From assembly GCA_027563145.1 (NCBI GenBank), contig CP071306.1, forward strand, positions 1-64,000: a DNA stretch of 64,000 nucleotides. Reading direction: 5' to 3'. Source of the DNA: Halocatena halophila. Its GTDB lineage: Archaea > Halobacteriota > Halobacteria > Halobacteriales > Haloarculaceae. The position numbers and the translations under genes were made by a program. Shown in pieces: positions 35,769 through 44,912 of this stretch. Numbering within the stretch: the first letter of the stretch is position 1; every line of letters starts with the position of its first letter. The notes below the pieces were generated by a model. It saw nothing but the letters and a program-made list of their open reading frames with translations, was not told the DNA's origin and ran no database searches.

Positions 35769-36444
35769 GACGGAGACTCTCTCTGAGTTCGCGCATGTCG
35801 TCCAGTCGGGCGTCGGTCACCAGTGATTCTTCGATACCGACAGCAACCGCATAGAGGACGGTTCCGTCTTTGACGAGCAATATCGTATCGTACAGTGACT
35901 GCCCCTTTCCCGAGAGTGTGGCCCTAAGCTCCATCGCCGGGAGCCCATCACCGAACGTCGTCCGTTCGCGATCGCCGATCTCGATCGACCAGCCAGCGTT
36001 TTCGACCCGTGAACGATAGCCGTACAACACGCCGTCGGCGAGCGTCTCGATCGAGGCCGACTCGTTGACATCAGTCACGACGAGAACCATCTCCCGGCCG
36101 CTGTCCCCGTTGAACATCACCGTGTCGGCACTGTCACTCGAACGGCGCCAGCCCCGCGGATAGTCGACGGTGTAACCGTACGTTGGACTGGTGTAGGTCT
36201 CTCGATCACTGAGAGAGATGCTAGTGCCAGTGTCTGTAACGGATTCGATTGTCGATGAGGGAGTCATCGTTTCGCCCATGGAGGCCGGCGTCGCAGATCG
36301 TGTCGTCTGTGGGGTCTGCGTTTCGGTCTCGGCAGTTTCTTCGGCTTCTGACTCCCAGACGCCGTCTTTTACGACCGAAAGACAGCCGGTGGTCGTACCG
36401 AGGAGACAAGCGGAGCCAAGGAGAAGCTGTCGCCGTTTCATCAT
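35740..36444 (-). CDS. PsbP-like Tat lipoprotein
   Basis: A 234-residue secreted protein. N-terminal KRRQLLLGS with lipobox TTGC implies Tat export and lipid anchoring. A Thr/Ser-rich linker of about 60 residues is followed by a domain reading YTSPTYGYTVDYPRGWRRS, the start of PsbP-like domains seen in many haloarchaeal lipoproteins. Role unknown. The 3' end overlaps the restored end of the enoyl-CoA hydratase gene by 29 bp. Start could be the ATG at 36441 or 36462. Confidence 0.75.
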   Translation of the reverse strand: MMKRRQLLLGSACLLGTTTGCLSVVKDGVWESEAEETAETETQTPQTTRSATPASMGETMTPSSTIESVTDTGTSISLSDRETYTSPTYGYTVDYPRGWRRSSDSADTVMFNGDSGREMVLVVTDVNESASIETLADGVLYGYRSRVENAGWSIEIGDRERTTFGDGLPAMELRATLSGKGQSLYDTILLVKDGTVLYAVAVGIEESLVTDARLDDMRELRESLRLTRTDSRAV

Positions 36445-36565
36445 CGTACTGTTGGTTACCATCTTATATCAGGATGGTCTTCTCGGTTGTGTCCGGACGC
36501 TTCTCGGAACTGGAGGCAACAACAACACGTAAGACTCTCCATCGGTAACGTCCGGATATCAAACC

Positions 36566-37228
36566 ATGGCCACGGACGTCAAGCCGACTCGGAAGAATCT
36601 CATGGCGATCGAGGACCGCATCGAACTCTCCGAGCGGGGTCACGACACGCTCGAGCAGAAACGTGACGGACTCATCATGGAGTTCATGGACATTCTGGAT
36701 CAGGCCCAGGACGTTCGCTCCGATCTGAGTGGTGTCTACGACGACGCCCAGCGGAAGATCAACATGGCACGCGCGATGGACGGCGACATCGCAGTTCGCG
36801 GTGCTGCCGCCGCACTCAAAGAACATCCGGAGATCGTCACGCAGTCGAAAAACATCATGGGCGTCGTCGTTCCCGAGATCGAATCCACGAAGGTGAAAAA
36901 GTCACTTGATGAGCGTGGATACGGTGTTGTCGGGACGAGCGCTCGAATCGACGAAGCGGCGGGTGCCTATGAGGATCTGATCGAACAGATCATTCTCGCA
37001 GCAGAGGTCGAAACCGCCATGAAGAAAATGCTCGAAGAGATCGAAACGACCAAACGCCGTGTCAACGCCCTGGAATTCAAACTGCTCCCCGATCTCTACG
37101 AGAGCCAGGAGTATATCGAACAAAAACTAGAAGAACAAGAGCGCGAAGAGATCTTCCGGCTCAAAAAGATCAAGAACAAAAAAGAAGAAGAGGAAGACGA
37201 CGCTGTGGCCGTGGAATCGGTCGCCTGA
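36566..37228 (+). CDS. atpD: A-type ATP synthase subunit D
   Basis: A 220-residue subunit D, the central rotor shaft of the A/V-type ATP synthase. [20 protein letters not shown] opens the N-terminal long helix, and [16 protein letters not shown] is the conserved C-terminal helix. Long coiled-coil character throughout. The Lys/Glu-rich tail (KKEEEEDD) is typical of haloarchaea. The other atp genes are not adjacent in this window: upstream is a lipoprotein on the opposite strand. Confidence 0.94.
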   Translation: MATDVKPTRKNLMAIEDRIELSERGHDTLEQKRDGLIMEFMDILDQAQDVRSDLSGVYDDAQRKINMARAMDGDIAVRGAAAALKEHPEIVTQSKNIMGVVVPEIESTKVKKSLDERGYGVVGTSARIDEAAGAYEDLIEQIILAAEVETAMKKMLEEIETTKRRVNALEFKLLPDLYESQEYIEQKLEEQEREEIFRLKKIKNKKEEEEDDAVAVESVA

Positions 37229-37273
37229 ATCCTGAGTAGGACGCCTTTTTGCAATCGCACCCAGATCGGTGCT

Positions 37274-37684
37274 ATGCGCTGTTCGAACTGCGACTCTACT
37301 GTGGTATCGTTTTTGCTCGATCAAACACTCCGTACGCACGCACCGACGGACGCTGATGCTATCGGGCTCTGTCCGCGCTGTCTTACCCTCCAGGAACTCG
37401 ACGATCCCACAAGTGTGTCCGATACGCCGTCGTTCAATCGCATTTCCGAGTCGTTTCCCGATGGGAAAACGGCACCACCAACTGCGCTGTTGCTTGGGTT
37501 GCTCGATTCGCTTGCGCTCAACCGGTCCTCGATCGAAACCCTGATCGAACGGATCGAAGCCGAGGGAACCGATCCACTGTTGTTGCTCGATCGGCTGGCA
37601 AATCAGGGAAGCGTCGCCCCTCGCTGGGACGTAGACCGGCGGCGACACCAGCTCGAACAGCTGCTCGAACGGCAGGATTTTTAA
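37274..37684 (+). CDS. DUF6276-type zinc protein
   Basis: A 136-residue protein. N-terminal CSNC (residues 3-6) and CPRC (about 36-39) form a zinc knuckle pair; the remainder is helical (ALLLGLLDSLALNRSSIETLIERIEAEG). It resembles the haloarchaeal DUF6276 family often encoded after atpD. Function unknown. It is followed after 24 bp by the prepilin peptidase gene, so they may share a transcript. Confidence 0.75.
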   Translation: MRCSNCDSTVVSFLLDQTLRTHAPTDADAIGLCPRCLTLQELDDPTSVSDTPSFNRISESFPDGKTAPPTALLLGLLDSLALNRSSIETLIERIEAEGTDPLLLLDRLANQGSVAPRWDVDRRRHQLEQLLERQDF

Positions 37685-37708
37685 CCGAAGACGAGACCAG
37701 CCCCCGCT

Positions 37709-38653
37709 GTGCTGGATCGAGCGCTACTCTGGTGTCAGCTTCTGGTTGGAGGCTGTTTCGTCGTTGCAGGGTGGTACGATCGCCGGAGCCGTCGGGTTCC
37801 CGACTGGCTCTGGTACTACGCACTGGTCCCCGCCAGTGCTGCGTTCACGCTCGAGTGTGTGGTTGGTGGCCAGGCGCTTTTTGGGCGAGCTCAGTTCGTT
37901 CGGGGCGTGAGCTCTGTCTTCCTTGGATCGATGCTTGGCTTTTGTTACTGGCGACTCGGGCTGTTCGGTGGTGCAGACGCCAAAGCAATCGCCATACTCT
38001 CGATTGCTTTTCCAACGACCCCGGTTGAGCTCCATCACGCGCTTTCCGTCCACCCGGTCGTCGCTCGACCATTCGTCATTGCGGTCGTTCTCAACGCGTT
38101 GTTGCTCTCGACGTGGTATCCGATCGCGCTGTTCGCGGTGAACTGTTGGCATCGACGAGTTACCACTGCGATGGTCGTCGGCAAACCCTGTGCGATTGGG
38201 ACCGTCTGCGATCGCCACGGCGAACTGCTCACGGTCACCGACGGATGGATTCCACGCCCCGGCGTGGATCTGGATGCTCTCAGGTGGTATCTCGACTACT
38301 GGGAGCTTGATCTGGAGGTCCTCAGAAACGCACCCAACGAGCACGCACCATCCGTTCGGGGCGACCGATGGGGTGCCAAAACGGTCGTCGGGGCCGTTGA
38401 GGGCTCTCTCTATGGAACTAGCCCAGAGGCACTCCGCACCGCACTCGATCGATTAACTGATGGGCGCGACACCGTCTGGATTACACCAGGAATCCCATTC
38501 GTCTCCGTTCTTGCCGTTGGGCTGATTGTGACAGTCGTCTGGGGTGATCTGCTCGCACTACTCGGTGGAATAGAAGTAGAAATAATTCCGTCACATCAGC
38601 TCGATTTCCAGTTTCGGGCAGTTGTGCGAAGGTTCTTATTCGGAGATGCATAA
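37709..38653 (+). CDS. Type IV prepilin peptidase (A24 family)
   Basis: A 314-residue membrane aspartic protease that removes class III signal peptides from archaellins and pilins. The catalytic Asp residues are Asp24 (WYDRRSRRVPD) and Asp90 in the GxGD-like FGGADAKA motif. About six membrane helices, with a soluble insert at 150-255 that is larger than in PibD/FlaK. The start is a GTG at 37709. Only weak overlap exists with the mcm gene's upstream in-frame extension. Confidence 0.85.
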   Translation: MLDRALLWCQLLVGGCFVVAGWYDRRSRRVPDWLWYYALVPASAAFTLECVVGGQALFGRAQFVRGVSSVFLGSMLGFCYWRLGLFGGADAKAIAILSIAFPTTPVELHHALSVHPVVARPFVIAVVLNALLLSTWYPIALFAVNCWHRRVTTAMVVGKPCAIGTVCDRHGELLTVTDGWIPRPGVDLDALRWYLDYWELDLEVLRNAPNEHAPSVRGDRWGAKTVVGAVEGSLYGTSPEALRTALDRLTDGRDTVWITPGIPFVSVLAVGLIVTVVWGDLLALLGGIEVEIIPSHQLDFQFRAVVRRFLFGDA

Positions 38654-38663
38654 CCAGGAGTCG

Positions 38664-41600
38664 ATGGCCCCCGCGGAGGACACCGAAATTATCGATCGCT
38701 TCGAGGAGTTCTACCGCACATACTACCGCAACGAGATCGGCGAGCTTGCACGAAAGTATCCGAACGAGCAGCGGTCACTCTACGTTTCATGGGATGATCT
38801 CTATCGGTTTGATCAGTCACTCGCCGACGACGTTCGCACGCAACCAGAACAGTATCGAGAGTATGCAGAGGAAGCGCTCCGCCTCTACGATCTGCCAGTC
38901 GATGTGAGTCTCGGCCAGGCCCACGTTCGCATCTACGACCTGCCAGAGACCACTGGTATCCGTGATATCAGATCACACCATCACGGCCAACTGGTGAGCA
39001 TCCGCGGCATCATCCGGAAGGCAACGAACGTCAGGCCCAAAATTCAGAATGCGGCGTTCGAATGTCAGCGGTGTGGAATGCTCACTCGAATCCCGCAGAC
39101 TGGTGGGAGCTTCCATCAACCTCACGAATGTCAGGGATGTGAACGACAGGGTCCGTTTCGGATCAACTTCGATCAGTCCGAGTTTGTCGACGCCCAGAAG
39201 CTCCGTGTTCAAGAGAGTCCAGAGGGTCTCCGTGGTGCAGAGCGACCCCAGAGCATCGATATCAACATCGAGGACGACATCACGGGCGAGGTGACCGCTG
39301 GCGACACCGTCCAGGTGACCGGTGTGTTACATCTCGACCAGCAAGAATCCCATGGCGAGAAATCGACGATGTTCGACATCTACATGGACGGTGTCACCGT
39401 CGAGATCGAGGACGACCGCTTTGAGGACATGACCATCAGCGAAGAAGAGAAAAAGGAGATCATCTCACTTTCCGATCAGCCGGATATTTACGATCGGATG
39501 GTCGACTCGATGGCCCCCTCGATCTATGGCTACGATATGGAGAAGCTGGCAATCATTCTTCAGCTGTTTTCTGGAGTGACCAAGCATCTTCCCGATGGTG
39601 TGCGGATTCGCGGTGACATGCACATTCTGCTGATTGGTGATCCGGGAACTGGTAAATGTGTAACAGGGGACACAACAGTGACGATGGCGGATGGCTCTCC
39701 GAGCGAAATTGGTGAGCTAGTCGAATCGCATCTGGATTCACCGCGTCCGATCGATGATGGCGTGTATCAGCCGGTTGATTTTTCGGTTCGTTCGATGACG
39801 CCATCGGGTGCGCTCACCACTCGGCGGGTAACGAAGGTGTATAAGCGAACCGCGCCCGAGCAACTGTACGAAATTTCCACGAGCGATGGACGCACAGTGA
39901 CTGTAACTCCGTCACATCCGCTGTTCGTTCCGGGAGACGACGGGTTCGAGCCGGTCACGGCCACAGAGCTCACGGCTGAGACACCTATCGCCGTGGCCCC
40001 TCCAACCGTTCGAACGGACGGTGGCACGGTTGTCGATCACCTGACTGGAGAGCAGGCGGTTGCGACGGCAAGAATCAGCTCGATCGAGCAGATCGAACCA
40101 CCAACACCGTGGGTCTACGATCTAGAGGTAGCCGGTACGCACAGCTATCTCACGAACGGTATCGTCTCACACAACTCACAGCTGTTGCAGTACGTCAGAA
40201 ACATTGCGCCGCGGTCGGTGTACACCTCCGGCAAAGGATCCTCGGCCGCCGGTATTACGGCTGCAGCGGTCAGAGATGATTTCAGTGAAGGCCAGCAGTG
40301 GTCGCTGGAGGCGGGCGCGCTGGTGCTCGCAGACCAGGGTGTTGCGGCAGTCGACGAGCTCGATAAAATGCGGTGTGTGACCGGGGAAACGCTCGTTCGA
40401 ACGGTTGCTGGCCCACAATCGATTGAGGAAATTGCCCAGAAAGCCCAACAAACGGGAACGATCGAACGCCACGAAAACGGTGAAACCATCCGCGGCGGTG
40501 ATTGTACCGTGTGGACGAAAACCGAAGACGATCGGCTAGTCCGCCGTCCGGTGACTGCTGTCCATCGCTATGAGGCACCCGAGCGTCTACATAGAATCGA
40601 GCTCGAAACTGAGGACTCGATCGTTACCACGGCCGATCATCCGTTTTTCGTCCGTCATGGTGACCGCCAGATCGAACGGGAGGCTAGTTCGCTGTCGGTC
40701 GGCGATCGGATCGCCGTTCCGTCCGCCGGGGTATCGATCGAGACCGACGGCGGAGAAGTGATGGTCCCCCCGAACAGTACGGACGCGGGGCCTTCAGATG
40801 TGGTCTACCGTCGGGTGAACGCCACTGAAACGGTGACCGATCATGCGTACGATTCGGTGTACGATCTGACCGTGGCTGGAACCCACACGTTCGTGGCCAA
40901 CGGGATGATCGTTCACAACTCCGAAGATCGGTCGGCGATGCACGAGGCCCTCGAACAACAGGAGATCAGCGTGAGCAAAGCAGGAATCAACGCAACGCTC
41001 AAATCGCGCTGTTCGCTCCTGGGTGCAGCCAATCCGAAGTACGGCCGGTTCAACGAGTATGAGGGCATCGCCGGCCAGATCGAACTTGAGCCGGCACTAA
41101 TTTCCAGATTCGACATCATCTTCACGGTGACTGATAAGCCAGATCCCGAAGAGGACAAACAGCTTGCCGAGCACATCCTTAACACGAACTACGCCGGTGA
41201 GCTCAACACCCATCGGACCGAGACACAGACTTCCAACGTCACGGCCGCTGAGGTCGAGAACGTTACCGAGGATGTCGAGCCAGCGATCGATGCTGAACTC
41301 TTGCGAAAATACGTCGCCTATGCCAGGCGAAGCTGTTTCCCGATGATGACGGAAAAAGCAAAGGAGACGATCGAGGAGTTCTACGTCGATCTTCGCTCAC
41401 AGGGCACTGATAGTGATGCACCCGTACCGGTCACCGCCCGGAAACTCGAGGCACTGGTGCGCCTGGCAGAGGCCTCCGCCAGGGTGCGCCTTTCAGATAC
41501 GGTCGAAACTGAGGATGTCGACCGCGTGCTTGAAGTTGTTACCCACTCGCTCGAAGACATTGGAATGGATCCCGAAACGGGCGAATTCGACGCTGACGTG

Positions 41601-41825
41601 ATCGAAACCGGACAATCAAAGAGTCAGCGCGATCGCATCCGAAATCTCAAGGGCGTCATTGCCGAGGTCGAAGAGGAGTACGATGTTGGTGCACCCCTCG
41701 AGAAGATTCTTGAGCGGGTCGAAACCGCTGGTATGGACCGATCGAAAGCGGAGTACGAACTCGAAAAGCTCAGACGTCAGGGTGACGTGTACGAACCCCA
41801 ACCTGACACATTCAGAACGGTATAA
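38664..41825 (+). CDS. mcm: Replicative helicase MCM with two inteins
   Basis: A 1053-residue precursor; removing two inteins leaves 698 residues, the normal MCM length. N-terminal domain (FEEFYRTYYRNEIGELARKYP) and zinc ribbon (CQRC...CQGC), then the AAA+ core: Walker A GDPGTGK-SQLLQ, Walker B AAVDELDKM, arginine finger region SRFDIIF, and a C-terminal winged helix. Intein 1 interrupts Walker A between Lys and Ser; intein 2 falls just after Walker B. Start at 38664 (MAPAEDTEI, preceded by AGGAG) is preferred; 38646 is possible. Hexamer that unwinds DNA at replication forks. Confidence 0.96.
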   Translation: MAPAEDTEIIDRFEEFYRTYYRNEIGELARKYPNEQRSLYVSWDDLYRFDQSLADDVRTQPEQYREYAEEALRLYDLPVDVSLGQAHVRIYDLPETTGIRDIRSHHHGQLVSIRGIIRKATNVRPKIQNAAFECQRCGMLTRIPQTGGSFHQPHECQGCERQGPFRINFDQSEFVDAQKLRVQESPEGLRGAERPQSIDINIEDDITGEVTAGDTVQVTGVLHLDQQESHGEKSTMFDIYMDGVTVEIEDDRFEDMTISEEEKKEIISLSDQPDIYDRMVDSMAPSIYGYDMEKLAIILQLFSGVTKHLPDGVRIRGDMHILLIGDPGTGKCVTGDTTVTMADGSPSEIGELVESHLDSPRPIDDGVYQPVDFSVRSMTPSGALTTRRVTKVYKRTAPEQLYEISTSDGRTVTVTPSHPLFVPGDDGFEPVTATELTAETPIAVAPPTVRTDGGTVVDHLTGEQAVATARISSIEQIEPPTPWVYDLEVAGTHSYLTNGIVSHNSQLLQYVRNIAPRSVYTSGKGSSAAGITAAAVRDDFSEGQQWSLEAGALVLADQGVAAVDELDKMRCVTGETLVRTVAGPQSIEEIAQKAQQTGTIERHENGETIRGGDCTVWTKTEDDRLVRRPVTAVHRYEAPERLHRIELETEDSIVTTADHPFFVRHGDRQIEREASSLSVGDRIAVPSAGVSIETDGGEVMVPPNSTDAGPSDVVYRRVNATETVTDHAYDSVYDLTVAGTHTFVANGMIVHNSEDRSAMHEALEQQEISVSKAGINATLKSRCSLLGAANPKYGRFNEYEGIAGQIELEPALISRFDIIFTVTDKPDPEEDKQLAEHILNTNYAGELNTHRTETQTSNVTAAEVENVTEDVEPAIDAELLRKYVAYARRSCFPMMTEKAKETIEEFYVDLRSQGTDSDAPVPVTARKLEALVRLAEASARVRLSDTVETEDVDRVLEVVTHSLEDIGMDPETGEFDADVIETGQSKSQRDRIRNLKGVIAEVEEEYDVGAPLEKILERVETAGMDRSKAEYELEKLRRQGDVYEPQPDTFRTV
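39657..40175 (+). other. Mini-intein 1 in mcm, at Walker A
   Basis: A 173-residue intein between GDPGTGK and SQLLQ. Block A: CVTGDTTVTMADG with the nucleophile Cys1. Block B: GRTVTVTPSHPLFV with the T-x-x-H-like TPSH. Blocks F/G: WVYDLEVAGTHSYLTNGIVSHN, ending His-Asn, with Ser as the +1 extein nucleophile. At this length there is no room for a LAGLIDADG homing endonuclease, so it is a mini-intein. Confidence 0.93.
40374..40919 (+). other. Mini-intein 2 in mcm, after Walker B
   Basis: A 182-residue intein between LDKMR and SEDRSAMHEALEQQ. Block A: CVTGETLVRTVAG. Block B: EDSIVTTADHPFFV. Blocks F/G: SVYDLTVAGTHTFVANGMIVHN, ending His-Asn, +1 Ser. No endonuclease domain. Its ends resemble intein 1 (CVTG[DE]T; VAGTH[ST][YF][LV][TA]NG), suggesting common ancestry. 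Confidence 0.93.
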
Positions 41826-42103
41826 TGGACCGGATTTCAGCCCTCAGAAACGTCGAAGATGCCCTGCAGGACTTTGAAGACGGTGAGATTGATCTCATGA
41901 CCATGGACGTTCGAATCAGATCTGTGATCCGAACGTACGCGACGAATTTTGGTACATACACTGCCTACCGGGCCATAGCACCACCAGCCGTTGAGGGTGT
42001 CATCGTAGCTGCAGAAACCCCCACGCGAGCAAAAGCCCAGATGGTATCGCTTGCTGACGCCGATGTCGATCAGTCCGATATCGAACTTGCTGATACAATT
42101 TGA
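41825..42103 (+). CDS. Conserved haloarchaeal small protein downstream of mcm
   Basis: A 92-residue acidic protein (MDRISALRNVEDALQDFEDG). Its ATG overlaps the mcm stop codon by one base (TAATG), so it is translationally coupled to mcm. No motif is recognised. The tight coupling suggests a replication-linked role, but this is only inference. Mixed alpha/beta pattern, no membrane segment. Confidence 0.7.
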   Translation: MDRISALRNVEDALQDFEDGEIDLMTMDVRIRSVIRTYATNFGTYTAYRAIAPPAVEGVIVAAETPTRAKAQMVSLADADVDQSDIELADTI

Positions 42104-42148
42104 TAACTCGCATATCGAAGTTTTATTTTATATATCTTACAGACAATA

Positions 42149-42160
42149 TTATATAATATG
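42149..42160 (+). promoter_or_regulatory. TATA box of the 42.2-43.3 kb gene pair
   Basis: TTATATAATATG is centred about 27 bp before the ATG at 42181, consistent with leaderless transcription. It separates the mcm unit from the following pair. A second AT-rich stretch, TTTTATATATC, lies 20 bp further upstream, and GGATA-TG-TATCC, a short palindrome, overlaps the region just before the start. Confidence 0.45.
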
Positions 42161-42180
42161 TCCGTAGGATATGTATCCAT

Positions 42181-42519
42181 ATGCTCCTGCTGGTGACCTA
42201 CTCTCGGTCGGCTCGTCAGAGTCTCAGGAACGTTCGTCGATCGCATGAGGACGTGATCGTTCGGTGGTTTGGACGAGCAGCACTGTTTGTGCCGACCGAG
42301 TTCGGAGCGTTTCAGTGTCTCCGCCTTCGATCGAAACATCCGGAGACGGTACAGATCGAGCGCACTGAACCGTTTAACGAGTTCACAGCGGTCTCTCCCG
42401 CGGTTCGCACGGCGGTAACAGCCTATGTCAATCGAGAGCATCCAGCCACACCGTATCGGGCGTTCGCGTCTGGAACCGAGCATCCATCGATCGAAGAGAT
42501 GGCCAATCAGCCGCTGTGA
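42181..42519 (+). CDS. Conserved haloarchaeal protein, unknown function
   Basis: A 112-residue soluble protein opening MLLLVTYSRSARQSLRNVRRSHED with FGRAALFVPTEFGAFQCLRLR. No known motif. Its stop overlaps the GTG start of the next gene (GTGA), so the two are coupled. It probably belongs to a conserved haloarchaeal block that accompanies mcm and tfb; the block role is unknown. Confidence 0.7.
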   Translation: MLLLVTYSRSARQSLRNVRRSHEDVIVRWFGRAALFVPTEFGAFQCLRLRSKHPETVQIERTEPFNEFTAVSPAVRTAVTAYVNREHPATPYRAFASGTEHPSIEEMANQPL

Positions 42520-43328
42520 GAGTTCGGATCGGATCGTCGGTCTGGTTGGGCCCCGCGGTCGATCTACGAGCCGCGGAGCTGGCAGTTTCTGGCCAACAGG
42601 TGGCAAAGGCAGTCCACAGATCGGAGGCCATTGGAGAGATTTCCGTTCAATGCACACCACCGGATGCGTTTGGCCGCGAACTCATACACATTCATTCCGA
42701 CCGTTCGATCTCGAAATCCCGGTTGCTCGCACTGGCCGCGAGATCCAGAGGGCTTCGTGCACCCCAGGATGAACAGCGCCTTGAGATTGAACGACAGTTG
42801 CGAGAGGAACCTCCAAGATCGGTCGATACCGCCCCACTGCGTGAACGGATCGCGACGCTGGGAGAAGAGATTACAGAACTCCGCGAACGAGTGATGCGAT
42901 TACAGGGAGCGCTATCGGCGATGCGTACGGGCGATAGTGAGGACGAACAACGCGTTCGATCGACGCTTTCTGAGACCGTTCGCCGACTGAGCGAGCTCGA
43001 AACAGAACGTGAAGCTGTCAGACAACAGCTCGAGCAAGCACGGACCACGAATCGACGACGACGGGACGAACACGACGAGCGATTGCGACTGGAAGATAAC
43101 GCTGCGAACCTGCGGCGTGCGGCGAACGAATGGCTCACGTCACGGATGTCTGGAGCGTACGCGCGTGCCCTGCACACGGCACCGGACGTTGCGTCTCGAA
43201 CGGTTCGGGTTGCCCTCGCGATTGTCCGGGTTGGAGAGTGTGCCTCTCCTGTCGTTATTGAGGCGGACGCGTTCGATTCGTCCATGGCGGCGAGAAACTG
43301 GTTGGACACGCCGGTTATTCAGCTCTGA
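42516..43328 (+). CDS. Coiled-coil protein conserved in haloarchaea
   Basis: A 270-residue protein with a GTG start overlapping the previous stop by 4 nt. N-terminal globular part (SSVWLGPAVDLRAAELAVSG), then a long coiled coil at about 115-205 (LRERIATLGEEITELRERVMRLQ, split here by heptad pattern; SELETEREAVRQQLEQ) and a small C-terminal domain. SMC-like heptads but no ATPase motifs. Function unknown. The 3' end overlaps the tfb stop region by 10 bp. Confidence 0.7.
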   Translation: MRVRIGSSVWLGPAVDLRAAELAVSGQQVAKAVHRSEAIGEISVQCTPPDAFGRELIHIHSDRSISKSRLLALAARSRGLRAPQDEQRLEIERQLREEPPRSVDTAPLRERIATLGEEITELRERVMRLQGALSAMRTGDSEDEQRVRSTLSETVRRLSELETEREAVRQQLEQARTTNRRRRDEHDERLRLEDNAANLRRAANEWLTSRMSGAYARALHTAPDVASRTVRVALAIVRVGECASPVVIEADAFDSSMAARNWLDTPVIQL

Positions 43329-44197
43329 TTCTGAAGGTCCTGGAGGTCATAATAGTTTGCCCGGATCGTAACGGTCGAAACGCCCCCAACGGCCGCAGCC
43401 TGATCCTGCGTGATCCGCTCGTGTGACTCGCGTGCCACTACATAGAGGCTAGCCACTGCAACTCCACTCGGATTGCGCCCACAGAGTTCGCCGCTGTCGA
43501 TTGCAGTTTCGAGGAGTGTACTCGCCCGGGACTCGATCGTTGTCGAGAGACCCAGTTCTGTGGCATATCGCGGGAGATACTCTCGCGGGTCGATCGGTCC
43601 GGTTTGTAAACCAAGTTCCCTGTTGAGCGCCGTGTACGCGGCTTTGAGCTCATCCTTGGTGGCTCTGGCAGCTCCGATGATCTCATCAAGCGTCCGTGAG
43701 ATCTCCGTGGTTCGGCAGGTAGCGTACAGACACGCCGCCGCAAAGCCCTCCAGGGTTCGACCGCGTATCAATCGCGCAGATTGGGCCGATTCGAATAACA
43801 CACACGCACGATCCCTGATGTCTTTTGGAAGCCCGAGCGATCCGGTCAGCCGTCGGATTTCGGTGAACGCATACACCTGATTGCGCTGGGCTTTCGAGGA
43901 AAATTTCGCCCGGCTGTGTTCGCGACGCAATCTCGCGAATCGTCGCCGCTTACGACCGGTGAGACGCAACGAATAGCCAATCTCCGTGGAAAGCCCGCGA
44001 TCGTGACGGGATCGAGTCAGCGGAGCACCGGTTCGAACCGAATCGGAGTTGTCTTCGAACGAGCGCCATTCAGGTCCGCGATCGATCCGATCCTCACCGA
44101 GGATCAAACCACACTGTTCGCAAACATGTTCGATTCCATCCTGTCGAACACGACTATCACACTCCGGACAGGCAGATACGCCTATTGTTACCATCAC
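43319..44197 (-). CDS. tfb: Transcription initiation factor IIB (TFB)
   Basis: A 292-residue TFB. The N-terminal zinc ribbon has Cys10, Cys13, Cys26 and Cys29 (CPEC, CEQC), followed by the B-finger region GPEWRSFEDNSD, and two cyclin repeats (RDRACVLFESAQSARLIRGRT; RASTLLETAIDSGELCGRNP) with a final HTH (TQDQAAAVGGVSTVTIRANY). It recruits RNA polymerase to TBP-bound promoters. Haloarchaea encode several TFBs; this may be one of the paralogues rather than the main one. Confidence 0.93.
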   Translation of the reverse strand: MMVTIGVSACPECDSRVRQDGIEHVCEQCGLILGEDRIDRGPEWRSFEDNSDSVRTGAPLTRSRHDRGLSTEIGYSLRLTGRKRRRFARLRREHSRAKFSSKAQRNQVYAFTEIRRLTGSLGLPKDIRDRACVLFESAQSARLIRGRTLEGFAAACLYATCRTTEISRTLDEIIGAARATKDELKAAYTALNRELGLQTGPIDPREYLPRYATELGLSTTIESRASTLLETAIDSGELCGRNPSGVAVASLYVVARESHERITQDQAAAVGGVSTVTIRANYYDLQDLQNQS

Positions 44198-44335
44198 ATA
44201 TGAAAGAACGTCGCAATCGGTAATGAACGATGACTGATCTAGAACTGATCGCTAGTCAATTACACCGGATAACCTACCGGTTATTGGTGGGTTCATCAGG
44301 TGTGTCCGATCGACAAGATCGTAATATACAGCAAA

Positions 44336-44345
44336 ACTATAAGTA
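44336..44345 (+). promoter_or_regulatory. TATA box of the 44.4 kb gene
   Basis: AACTATAAGT is centred 28 bp before the GTG start at 44368, again predicting a leaderless mRNA. A nearby inverted repeat ATAACC-TACC-GGTTAT (44269-44284) lies between this promoter and the divergent tfb gene. Confidence 0.45.
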
Positions 44346-44367
44346 GAAATAATGCAATTTATTAGCT

Positions 44368-44886
44368 GTGGGTCTCTCTGAAATCGCGTCCGGAATTACC
44401 ATCACGACAGAACAGAGGACACGGTCGGTCGCCACCATTGATGTAACAAATTCATCATTGTATGAGCGAATAGCTCCGTTCGATGAGTCACTCCCGTGCT
44501 CGGTATCTGCAGCCGTTACGCTGGTGGAGACCTACGCGGCAGGAAACAGTGTTGGTGATAGTTCGCGCGAGGCTGGGCTGGTTCCGATTCGCGGCGCAAA
44601 AACCCTTCACCTACTTGGTGAGCCGATCACCGTGGTTTCACCGACTGAGCGTCGGGTGATCGAATCCTGGATCGACGCTGAAATTCTTCGTACAGAAGCG
44701 ATGGCGTTAATCGATGTCACGCCCGCGGAGTTTTCGCTCGCCGTGTTCATCGCAACACACGATCCACTTCCTGGGATACGGGAGGCACTCGAACCAGTGT
44801 TGACACCAAAGTCAGTGACTGACGCCACAGTGACAAAACGTGATTCGCTCGCCGAAACGATGAGTGGACCGACCGATCTTCAGTGA
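44368..44886 (+). CDS. Conserved haloarchaeal protein, unknown function
   Basis: A 172-residue soluble protein, GTG start. It begins MGLSEIASGITITTEQRTRSV and contains TPAEFSLAVFIATHDPLPGIREALEP. No catalytic or binding motif is recognised. It sits between tfb and the ParA-like gene with which it converges. The start is supported by the TATA box position. Confidence 0.65.
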   Translation: MGLSEIASGITITTEQRTRSVATIDVTNSSLYERIAPFDESLPCSVSAAVTLVETYAAGNSVGDSSREAGLVPIRGAKTLHLLGEPITVVSPTERRVIESWIDAEILRTEAMALIDVTPAEFSLAVFIATHDPLPGIREALEPVLTPKSVTDATVTKRDSLAETMSGPTDLQ

Positions 44887-44912
44887 ACGAATACGGAACC
44901 ATCGACCGACAC

